DNA of 64,000 nucleotides from Phycisphaerae bacterium RAS1 (GTDB lineage: Bacteria > Planctomycetota > Phycisphaerae > UBA1845 > Fen-1342). Location: contig SMLU01000001.1 in the NCBI GenBank assembly GCA_007859745.1, positions 1,054,001-1,118,000 of the forward strand, written 5' to 3'. Shown here one piece after another: positions 57,131 through 64,000 of this stretch. Below the pieces are notes generated by a model. The model was not told where the DNA came from. It was given only the letters and a program-made list of their open reading frames with translations, and made no database searches. A program made the position numbers and the translations under genes. How positions within the stretch are numbered: position 1 is the stretch's first letter; each line of letters starts with the position of its first letter.

Positions 57131-58042
57131 CTACGGATTCACAAATACGGTCTGGTCGCTCAGGTCGCTGAATTCGTCCGGTGTGTGCGGCGTACAAACG
57201 GTCGCGGATTGAAACGGGCCGAGATCGCCGCGCAGAAAGGCCTCCCGGTGCAGCACGCGGTGCTCGATTTCCGCAGCGAGGCGAAGATACTGGTTGGCGA
57301 CCTTGAGCTTCGTGAATCCCGGAACCTGAAAGACCGACTTGCCCTTGCCCGAAAGCTCTGGCAGTACAACGGCCTGCGAAATCGAAGTCTCAAACCGTCG
57401 TCCAGGCAGTGCCGCATTCACGACCACCTCCAGCTCCGCGCGCAACTTGGTCGCCCGGCCATCGACGTTGGTAAAGATCACGCCTAACACTTCGAGCTTC
57501 GGATTGCGATGCCGACGCACGTCGGCGTTGTCCTTGAACGCCTCCGTCAGTCCGCCGAGCGATAGCGGATGAGGAAAGGCCGACAACAGGAACCACTCGG
57601 CCGTGGAGTACGCAGCGACGGTGGTGATGTCGGCCGCGGCCGGCGCCGTATCCAGGAAGATGAAGTCGTAGCGCTCACGCGCGTCCGCAATGGGTCGTTC
57701 AAGGATGGTGGTGCGATCGACAAACTTCGAGAGGAGCGTGTCGAGCTCCGACAACTGCGCCCGCGACGGAACCAGGTCCACGCCGCGAGGCATTTTTTCC
57801 GTGATCACGAGGTGGTCGATGGTCTCGTCGGTCGTAAGAAGCTCCAGAGTTCCAGCGAAGCTGTTTTGAGGTATCCCCAGGTGCTTGGTGGCACCGGCGG
57901 CCGGGTCCAGGTCGATGATCAGGCAGCGATAGCCGCCTTGACCGAGCGCGGCGGCAATGTTGACGCTGTTGGTCGTCTTGCCGACTCCGCCTTTCTGATT
58001 GCCGACGGCGATCAGGGTTCCAAGGGTCGCTGATTCAGTCAT
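57131..58042 (-). CDS. parA: ParA partition ATPase
   Basis: 303 residues from ATG 58042 (GAGGAA six bases upstream). Deviant Walker A is GNQKGGVGKTTNSV with the signature Lys; later come DLDPAAGATKHLG and FIFLDTAPAA (Walker B). It drives segregation of low-copy replicons or stabilises integrated elements. It is divergent from the candidate replication gene, with a 617-base region between them that may contain control sites. Confidence 0.93.
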   Translation of the reverse strand: MTESATLGTLIAVGNQKGGVGKTTNSVNIAAALGQGGYRCLIIDLDPAAGATKHLGIPQNSFAGTLELLTTDETIDHLVITEKMPRGVDLVPSRAQLSELDTLLSKFVDRTTILERPIADARERYDFIFLDTAPAAADITTVAAYSTAEWFLLSAFPHPLSLGGLTEAFKDNADVRRHRNPKLEVLGVIFTNVDGRATKLRAELEVVVNAALPGRRFETSISQAVVLPELSGKGKSVFQVPGFTKLKVANQYLRLAAEIEHRVLHREAFLRGDLGPFQSATVCTPHTPDEFSDLSDQTVFVNP

Positions 58043-58660
58043 GTGCTTCCTCAAAAAACAAATCCCGTCGTGCCGGTGGCAGTCCTATGGCTGACGGGCA
58101 AGCCGGCGCTCGGGAATGCGCGCCGGCCAGCCCGCCGGCCCGCGGAAAGCGTGTCTCGTTGAAGTAGCACGTGCGTACGCGACGCGCAAGCGTCATTGCG
58201 ACCCCTTGAGCAAGATTCGTGTTTGTTTGCACGGGAATTGTCGCGGAGGCTAAACGGGTGTGCCGGCCTGCTGGCCATCCGGCCTGCCCGCAATCCCGGT
58301 CTGTACGGCCGTGAGAATCCCATCTTGCGCAGAGCGGTGCCGCGCGATAGCGTCAAACCGTGCGATTCCGTCCGCACCAATTCGGGGTTGGGCGGCATCT
58401 CGCAAAGAACATGAGGGGGTTATGAGCTGAAGGAGGAAGGAACGAAAATGGCGACTTGACGGTCGCCATTTTTCGGCTGCAGATCGACGGGCGTCGAACG
58501 CTGCACAGGATGATTCTCGCAAAGTCACCCTAGCGCAGGTCCGCGCAGACTGTCAACCCACGATCCATCCGAACGGCCTACGTGTCGTCGAATTTCCATC
58601 GCCTCGGCTCCGGGCAAATCGGACGCCCGCCAAAGTGTCCGTCCAAACAGAGTTTGGATC
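58043..58660. other. Divergent parA-rep intergenic region
   Basis: Over 600 bases with no gene. Several short inverted repeats (GGCGCGCAT patches near 58100, palindromic GTGCGTACGCG near 58170) and the strong hairpin at 58446-58473 are present. It is a natural place for an origin, partition site or copy-number control RNA. Confidence 0.5.
58446..58473. terminator. Strong hairpin with T-run, preceded by mini-ORF
   Basis: AAATGGCGAC pairs with GTCGCCATTT around a six-base loop, followed by a five-T run on the + strand (with A-rich sequence on the other side, so it could work both ways). A near-perfect GGAGGAAGG precedes ATGGCGACTTGA, a three-codon frame that runs into the hairpin. This is the layout of a translation-linked attenuator or of a countertranscript RNA end. 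Confidence 0.65.
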
Positions 58661-60034
58661 ATGGGAAATGAACCTCTTGAAAACAGCGTTCGACGTGCGT
58701 GGAACATTTCGTGGAACATTCGAAAAAGCGCCCACGCCCGGCCGAAGCCGGATGGCGGGTTCTGTTTCATCCCGGCGATGGCACTTATGCGAGCGTGGCG
58801 AGCCTACAAACGCGAGATCATCCGGCTGTATGACCTCCGGGTATGGTTCGCCTGTTTCGAGCTCGTGGCGCGGCGTTGCAACGTTGCACCCAATCGATTT
58901 CCGCGCTACTCGTTTGACGAGGTTCATTGCCTCGTGGGAGGCGGCGATTCGGCCTACGTCCAAACAGCGGTTCGACGACTGACGAATGCCGGCTTGCTTG
59001 ACTGGTCCGAGCGTCGAATCCGATTCCCGCCCGTGGTCGTAGATGTCGAAACGGCGTGCGACGCCGAATGGCAGCGAATGGTTGATTTGGTCGTAAACCA
59101 CCGCCGCAAAGTGCCTGTCCCACGGCGGACCTTGCGATTCTTGGCCGAACTGTCCAGACCCGTCGGTATCGCAACGGTGCTCGGCCATCTATTGCGCTGC
59201 CTCTACTACCGAAACGGGTTGTGCGCACCGGACGGTCGCTGCAAGGCTTCCTGGATCGCCGAGGTGTTCGGCGTCGATGCTCGAAACGTAAAAGCCGCGC
59301 GCCGGCGATTGTGCAAAATCGGTTGGCTCGCGGTCGAGGAATCGACCCAGACGGCACTGAACCGCTGGGGCGCTGCTGTGAGGGTCAACCTAGCGTGGAA
59401 GAACGAGCGCGAATCTGAGGAGGGATCACCACCGCCTGCGCCAGCCGAGCGGCCCCAATCACCACCCCCAAGAGATAACCGGGAACTCTCTTCGAGAATG
59501 ATCAACCAGAAGCCCGCGTCAGCGGTTCGAACTGGTGCTCGCCGCGAAGCGGATAAACAGGCGAGGCTGACGCACGTGACGCCGGAAGATCTCAAGAATC
59601 CGATTCGCCTCGAAGCGCTCTTCGTTCAAGCACAGCAATGTGGATGGACGCCGGGCGGTGAAGCCGCGCGGCTGCGGTTCATCGCTGCCGCAGAGCACGC
59701 GGGCCGAGTTGGTCGGCGCAATCCGCCCGGCCTTTTCGCGAGCATTGTGCGTCGCGGGCTGTGGGCGTTCATTTCCGCGGCGGACGAGGATGCTGCGAAG
59801 AACCGACTCCGGCAACGCTGTGTGCGAGACGGTGCCGGTGAGCGTTGGCATCAGCCGGCCACGCGTTGTCCGTCACGTGTGCCGGTTGCTGTAGCTGATC
59901 TGGTTGGTGGACTAATCGACAACCTCGGGTGCCGGTTGGAAATCGCGCGCCGTAGAAACACAGCCGATGGTGAGTCGGCCTGCGATGCCACGCGGTTACA
60001 CTCACAACGAGATGAAGGTCTGGGACCGGGCTGA
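58661..60034 (+). CDS. Putative replication protein (winged-helix)
   Basis: The gene encodes 457 residues; the ATG is the first in frame but has no clear ribosome binding site. Two winged-helix-like segments are visible (VQTAVRRLTNAGLLDWSERR; VKAARRRLCKIGWLAVEEST), a pattern used by plasmid replication initiators. A Pro/Ser-rich linker (about 255-285) and a basic C-terminus follow. Divergence from parA supports a replicon role. I could not match a named Rep family, so the function is inferred from layout. Confidence 0.55.
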   Translation: MGNEPLENSVRRAWNISWNIRKSAHARPKPDGGFCFIPAMALMRAWRAYKREIIRLYDLRVWFACFELVARRCNVAPNRFPRYSFDEVHCLVGGGDSAYVQTAVRRLTNAGLLDWSERRIRFPPVVVDVETACDAEWQRMVDLVVNHRRKVPVPRRTLRFLAELSRPVGIATVLGHLLRCLYYRNGLCAPDGRCKASWIAEVFGVDARNVKAARRRLCKIGWLAVEESTQTALNRWGAAVRVNLAWKNERESEEGSPPPAPAERPQSPPPRDNRELSSRMINQKPASAVRTGARREADKQARLTHVTPEDLKNPIRLEALFVQAQQCGWTPGGEAARLRFIAAAEHAGRVGRRNPPGLFASIVRRGLWAFISAADEDAAKNRLRQRCVRDGAGERWHQPATRCPSRVPVAVADLVGGLIDNLGCRLEIARRRNTADGESACDATRLHSQRDEGLGPG

Positions 60035-60211
60035 GCACGGTACGTGTCATGTCTTCGGCCACTGCCACGGCCCGCATCTCGAAGATCCGGATGCACCGAC
60101 GTGCGCGTGGACCGCAACTCCTTTCGTCCGTTCAGTCCTGATGAAATCGGGCCTTTGAGAATGTCAATGTCTTCGTGCTACCCGACGGCGCTGGCGGGAT
60201 GCGACCGCTCA

Positions 60212-61915
60212 CTACGGGCCAACACGGAAGTTGCGCATCATCCCGCCATCCGCGTGCTCCAAATTGTGGCAGTGATACACATACTCGCCTTGGAAGTCGC
60301 TGAAGCGGATCAACAGCTTCACCCGTTCGCCGGGCATGGCCAGGAACGTATCCTTCCAGCCCTCATCGACGTATCCCTGACGCACCGACTCCCAGCCATC
60401 GGCGAACTCAGGCATCACGCGCCGCTCCAGAATCTGAAACTGCGCGCCGTGAATGTGCAGTGGGTGGTTCATCGCCATCGGGCTGGTCTCGTTCACGAAC
60501 TCCCAGACCTCCAAGGCGTCGAATGGAACGCGCTCGTCCTCGGACAGTCCGTTGAGCTGGAAGGTTCGGCCGTCGAAACCCCATTGCATCCCGCTCATCA
60601 TCTGCATGCCGACGCTGATCGAAAATGTCCGCGGGTTGGCCGCGTTAACCGCGTCGTCCGTCCGGTACCGGGTGAACGTCGAGAGTTTGGCTGGAAGCGA
60701 CCGCGTTTCCTGCTCCTGACGCTCCACCCGGATTCGGGCGATGCGCATGGCCGCTCCGTTGGGAACGCCGCCGCCACTGCCGTCCATCATCTGCGCCGTT
60801 TCGGACGATGCGCCTCGCATGTTCGACCCGCCCATGCCCATCATTCCGCCCATTCCCATTCCGCCGCCCATGCCCATCATGCCCATGCCGAAGTCCGCTC
60901 CGGTGAACTCCTGGCTTTCCAGAGTGACCTCGCTGCCGACGGGGTACTTCGAGAAATCGGCCCAGAGCTCGACCCGCTCGCCCGGCGCGAGTGTCACATG
61001 CTCGCGTTGGACAGGCGTCTCCAGCAAGCCGCCGTCAGTGGCAATGACTACTAGCGGTGTACCGTCGCTCCACGCGAGCTTGTAGGTGCGCGAGTTGGAG
61101 CCGTTCAGCAATCGCAGACGATACGCACGGGTCGAAACCGCCAGCTCGTGGTTGGCCTGACCGTTCACGAGCATCTGGTCACCGAGAAACCCGTCGAGCA
61201 TCGTGCCGTCGTGCGGCGGATAGACGAGTTGATTGTTGCCGTCGAACAAGCGATCTTGAATCACGAGCGGCAGGTCGAAGTCGCCGGCGGGCAGCCCGGC
61301 CGCATCCTCTTCGTCGTCGGAGACCAGCAGCAGGCCGGCGAGCCCGCGATAGACCTGGCGGCCGGTGACGCTGTGCGTGTGTGGATGGAACCAGTATGTG
61401 CCCGCGCGATCGCGGACTTCAAACTCATATGTGAACGCCTCGCCGGGATTGATGGAATACCGCGTGTGACCGTCCTGCACCGCCGGAACGCGCATCCCGT
61501 GCCAGTGAATGATGGTCGGCTCATCCAGGTCGTTTGCCAGACGAACGCGAAGGCGGTCGCCTGTGCGCGCGCGGATAATCGGCCCCAGATACGAACCGGG
61601 CAGGGATGCGACCCGTGCCGCGTCGCCGGCGATGACGCTCGGCGCGTACGTGAGCACAGCCGTGGTCTGTCCGGGCAGGATCTGCTGCGCGCTCGAAGTC
61701 GCCTTCAGTTCGACATCCAGAGTTGGCTTGAACTCAGCCGTGGGTTTACCGACGTTTGCCGCAGTTTGTTGAGCTTCGGGACTGTTTCCCGCGAGCGGAC
61801 ACCCGCCAACGCCCCCGAGACTCAGGATTGAACCGAACACGATGACCGCTGCCGGGCGCGATCCGAACGTTGACCAGCGCGAGCTTTGGTTGACGGCTGG
61901 CGAATAAGATGCCAT
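60212..61915 (-). CDS. Multicopper oxidase, copper-tolerance type
   Basis: 567 residues from ATG 61915, preceded by GAGGAGG. A lipoprotein-like signal ends GGVGGC near residue 40. All four copper motifs appear: HWHGM, FHPHTH, NHPLHIHG and YHCHNLEHADGGM (His, Cys, His and axial Met of the type 1 site). A remarkable Met/Gly-rich loop (GMGMMGMGGGMGMGG) in the middle likely binds Cu(I), as in CueO. It would oxidise Cu(I) at the cell surface. It follows the Met/His-rich lipoprotein gene. Confidence 0.93.
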   Translation of the reverse strand: MASYSPAVNQSSRWSTFGSRPAAVIVFGSILSLGGVGGCPLAGNSPEAQQTAANVGKPTAEFKPTLDVELKATSSAQQILPGQTTAVLTYAPSVIAGDAARVASLPGSYLGPIIRARTGDRLRVRLANDLDEPTIIHWHGMRVPAVQDGHTRYSINPGEAFTYEFEVRDRAGTYWFHPHTHSVTGRQVYRGLAGLLLVSDDEEDAAGLPAGDFDLPLVIQDRLFDGNNQLVYPPHDGTMLDGFLGDQMLVNGQANHELAVSTRAYRLRLLNGSNSRTYKLAWSDGTPLVVIATDGGLLETPVQREHVTLAPGERVELWADFSKYPVGSEVTLESQEFTGADFGMGMMGMGGGMGMGGMMGMGGSNMRGASSETAQMMDGSGGGVPNGAAMRIARIRVERQEQETRSLPAKLSTFTRYRTDDAVNAANPRTFSISVGMQMMSGMQWGFDGRTFQLNGLSEDERVPFDALEVWEFVNETSPMAMNHPLHIHGAQFQILERRVMPEFADGWESVRQGYVDEGWKDTFLAMPGERVKLLIRFSDFQGEYVYHCHNLEHADGGMMRNFRVGP

Positions 61916-62044
61916 GACTTTCCTCCTCTTACGCCAACGAATCGACTGGCGCAATCTGATTGGGAACGTTGCAGTGGAGTTCGCGCAAGTCACGCTGCGT
62001 CGGCGATTCTCGTACAACAATTGTGCGCAACGTGCAGCGTGCAG

Positions 62045-62797
62045 CTACGGCGTGCTCCTCATGCCGCCGAACATACCGCTACCCGAGAATAACCCGCCCA
62101 TCATCCCCGCGGTGGACGTGCCGGCACCGTTTCCATGGGAGTTCATGCCGTTCTGGCCCATGTGGCTCTGCATCGCGCTCGTGACCGCGACGAACTCCTG
62201 CGTGTCGCCATCCTGATCGAGATCATTCGTGTCCTGCATCAACGTGCAGGAAAAGTCGCCGCCGCAGTCGAAATCCGAGTTCAGGAACCCCGGCACGCAG
62301 AAACGGTTGTCGATTTCCGTACCGTCGCCCATGTGGGCGGCCATCTGTCCGACATTGGTGAGGCTGCCCATGCCGACCATCTCCGCGCAGGGCATCTGGA
62401 AGTCCACGGACTCGCCGGGGCCTACGACGACCTCCTGCGTCTGCTCTTGCACGCCATCGGGACTCGAAATGAACGCAAAATGGAACGTGCATGGCTGCCC
62501 GGTCTGGTTGGCAAGCTCCATCGTCATCATGCCACCGTCCTGCGCGAGATACTCCGTGCCGTGGAAGCCCATGTGGTCATCCATGTGGCCGCTGAATCCG
62601 TTCATCATCGCGCCGCCGAAGCCGTCTGCCCCGCCGATGTTGGCCGCAACGGATTCAGCTTTTGCAGCGACTTCAGCCGCTACACCCGTGGGTTCCTGGT
62701 TCCCGAAAATGTCAGTCAACCCGCCGGGAACACAGCCGGCCAATCCTGCTGCCAAGGAAACGACGCCCATCGTCGGCCACATGAGCTTGCGAGACAT
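62045..62797 (-). CDS. Met/His-rich lipoprotein
   Basis: The protein has 250 residues. The signal ends AAGLAGC (lipobox) near residue 22. The body has Met/His/Gly-rich stretches (GHMDDHMGFHG; TAGMMGGLFSGSGMFGGMR) and several cysteines (MPCAEM, RFCVPG, DCGGDFSC). It lies upstream of the multicopper oxidase on the same strand and probably binds copper in the envelope. No enzyme domain is recognised. Confidence 0.75.
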   Translation of the reverse strand: MSRKLMWPTMGVVSLAAGLAGCVPGGLTDIFGNQEPTGVAAEVAAKAESVAANIGGADGFGGAMMNGFSGHMDDHMGFHGTEYLAQDGGMMTMELANQTGQPCTFHFAFISSPDGVQEQTQEVVVGPGESVDFQMPCAEMVGMGSLTNVGQMAAHMGDGTEIDNRFCVPGFLNSDFDCGGDFSCTLMQDTNDLDQDGDTQEFVAVTSAMQSHMGQNGMNSHGNGAGTSTAGMMGGLFSGSGMFGGMRSTP

Positions 62798-62877
62798 GCT
62801 TGGATTCTCCTGTGTAAGTTCTGTAGTCTTAAGCGTTTACGATTGGCCGCCGGTCGCATCGCGACCGCCGCCTCCAC

Positions 62878-63408
62878 TCAGTTGTTTCCGGCAAGTTGTG
62901 CGCCAACGGAAACGCCAGATCTGGGGAGTCCCCCCAGACATCGGTTCCGCTGCCGGGCGGGAACGCGGCCTTCGGCGTGAAGCAGTCGAAGGCGCCGCGC
63001 GGGGACCGGGTGCGATCCGTCGCCGTTAGCACCTGCGGCTCTTCCCCGAACGAGGTGGCGCAACGTAACGTCACAGACCGCTCGTCTCACGTCACGCTCG
63101 CTGGCGGGCCAACGCAGAATCGCGCCTGCACCCAGTCGGTGCAATAGTTCGGCTTCGTCGCGCGCACCGCGGTCCAGGAGTGCGACCGTCCCGCTAGAGA
63201 TTCGATGGGTCTGAAGCCACTTCAGTAGGGCGATGGCGAAGCCGTCCATTCCCGCGGTTTTCACGAGGATCGCATCGAACTCCTGATGTCGGAGCAGGCG
63301 GCACGCTCCGAAAAAGCTCCCGATGGCGACCGATTCGAAGCGGCCAACGAACAAGTCGTAGAGCCGACGCCGTGACGCGCTTTCGCGGTCCAAGATGAGG
63401 AGGGTCAT
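62878..63408 (-). CDS. Receiver-like signalling protein
   Basis: 176 residues from an ATG with GGAGG upstream. TLLILDRESASRRRLYDLFV at the start, FDAILVKTAGMDGF in the middle and GTVALLDRGARDEAELLHRL follow receiver topology. The phosphate-accepting Asp in the third strand is replaced (Lys-Thr after LV), so it may be a phosphorylation-independent receiver. The last 60 residues are Arg-rich and of uncertain reading, because another frame overlaps. Confidence 0.55.
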   Translation of the reverse strand: MTLLILDRESASRRRLYDLFVGRFESVAIGSFFGACRLLRHQEFDAILVKTAGMDGFAIALLKWLQTHRISSGTVALLDRGARDEAELLHRLGAGAILRWPASERDVRRAVCDVTLRHLVRGRAAGANGDGSHPVPARRLRLLHAEGRVPARQRNRCLGGLPRSGVSVGAQLAGNN

Positions 63409-63476
63409 GAGAATAACCTCCAAGGGGGCGCTCGCGTTCCCAAGATCGGACCAGTTGGTCACGCTTCGTTGGGAGT

Positions 63477-64000
63477 TCACGAGTGTCTGACTCTCAGTTC
63501 TTTAGATGCGCGCCGTGGCTCCGTCCTTCCCACGAACCCGGGTGGGTCGGCGCGAATTTCCTCTCTCACGGCGCGAATGGCGAGGATGATGTCCAAGTAT
63601 GCGCTCTGCACGCGCGTGATGCGAAAGCCTGCCAACTGCACGTTGCGCAGCGTGTCGCGGTTCATCTCGGTGCCGCTCCATCGCGTCCACAGCGTCATCA
63701 AATCCAAGACGAGACCCAAGACGGGGTTGCGGCTGCGCACGTGCTCAAACATCAGGAGCTGGCCGCCGGGCCGTAGAACCCGGTGAATCTCGCTCAGCGC
63801 ACGACGGGGATCAGGCACCGAGCACATCGTGCAGGACGTCACGACGGTGTCGAAGTAGTCGTCGGGAAACTCCAGCTCCTGCGCGTCCATTCGCGTAAGT
63901 TCGAGCCTTCCCCGGTAGCGCTCAGCGCGAGGTCTCGCGCGCCGCAGCATCTCCTCGCTGATGTCGATGGCGATGATCTCGCGGTCGGGCGGGAAGTGTT
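63477..64000 (-). CDS. SAM-dependent methyltransferase, truncated
   Basis: The frame remains open past the window end, so the N-terminus is missing. Visible parts are the end of SAM motif I (IIAIDISEEML), acidic motif II (RMDAQELEFPDDYFDTVV) and motif III/IV (HRVLRPGGQLLMFEHV), the UbiE/arsM-like class I small-molecule pattern. It follows the copper cluster and may belong to it or to the chromosome. Confidence 0.8.
   Translation of the reverse strand, partial: HFPPDREIIAIDISEEMLRRARPRAERYRGRLELTRMDAQELEFPDDYFDTVVTSCTMCSVPDPRRALSEIHRVLRPGGQLLMFEHVRSRNPVLGLVLDLMTLWTRWSGTEMNRDTLRNVQLAGFRITRVQSAYLDIILAIRAVREEIRADPPGFVGRTEPRRASKELRVRHS

Overview
The window is a dense, high-GC accessory region. 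It combines a bacterial defence island with the backbone of an integrative or conjugative plasmid-like element. The host cannot be fixed from sequence alone. No ribosomal RNA or complete tRNA is present. The mix of strawberry-notch helicase, DUF932, PcfJ-like, ArdA, ParA and IS1380 genes with a methionine-rich multicopper oxidase fits a Gram-negative with double-membrane-style lipoproteins. I lean towards Planctomycetota or a relative, with low confidence.

Region 1 (1-13.4 kb, + strand) is a defence operon. It runs: truncated SNF2 helicase, small basic protein, HTH/ImmA-IrrE protein with a DUF4411 PIN toxin, type III Mod methyltransferase, TIR protein, type III Res. Seven bases later comes a HATPase gene, followed by a promoter-separated group: STAS-like/winged-helix protein, a small protein, and a cysteine-rich DUF4417-like protein. 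Region 2 (13.5-18.4 kb, - strand) has a Fic protein with an inverted-repeat operator. A tRNA 3' fragment, an integrase, an excisionase-like protein and an ImmA/XRE pair follow, and look like the end of an integrated element and its switch.

Region 3 (18.4-21.2 kb) is mostly noncoding on both strands. It contains about 1 kb crowded with hairpins, several with GNRA loops on the + strand, which is a candidate large structured RNA. Two short genes with strong ribosome binding sites follow it. Region 4 (21.1-31.8 kb, - strand) holds a type I CBASS (patatin plus CD-NTase) with DUF2513 and Abi_C genes, then a type I restriction system (R, M, DUF1016 nuclease, and S with an extra C-terminal domain).

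Region 5 (32-46.3 kb) is element backbone: a 1520-residue methyltransferase/strawberry-notch protein with a probable overprinted gene inside it, DUF932, a PcfJ-like protein, a second tyrosine recombinase, a cupin, regulators and unknown membrane or coiled-coil proteins. Region 6 (46.6-60 kb) has an intact IS1380-family element with inverted repeats and a CTAG duplication, and a candidate small RNA. It also has a VirD4-like coupling ATPase, winged-helix proteins, an orphan methyltransferase, ardA, ParA and a possible replication protein. Three families of hairpin-rich direct repeats occur here and elsewhere in the window, and their copies differ by compensating base changes. Region 7 (60.2-64 kb) is a copper-type cluster: multicopper oxidase, Met/His-rich lipoprotein, a receiver-like protein and a truncated methyltransferase.

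Taken together, the element carries at least three nucleic-acid-targeting defences plus abortive-infection modules. It also carries an anti-restriction protein next to candidate single-strand-active repeats, as expected for DNA that must enter defended hosts. No relaxase and no type IV secretion channel genes were recognised.
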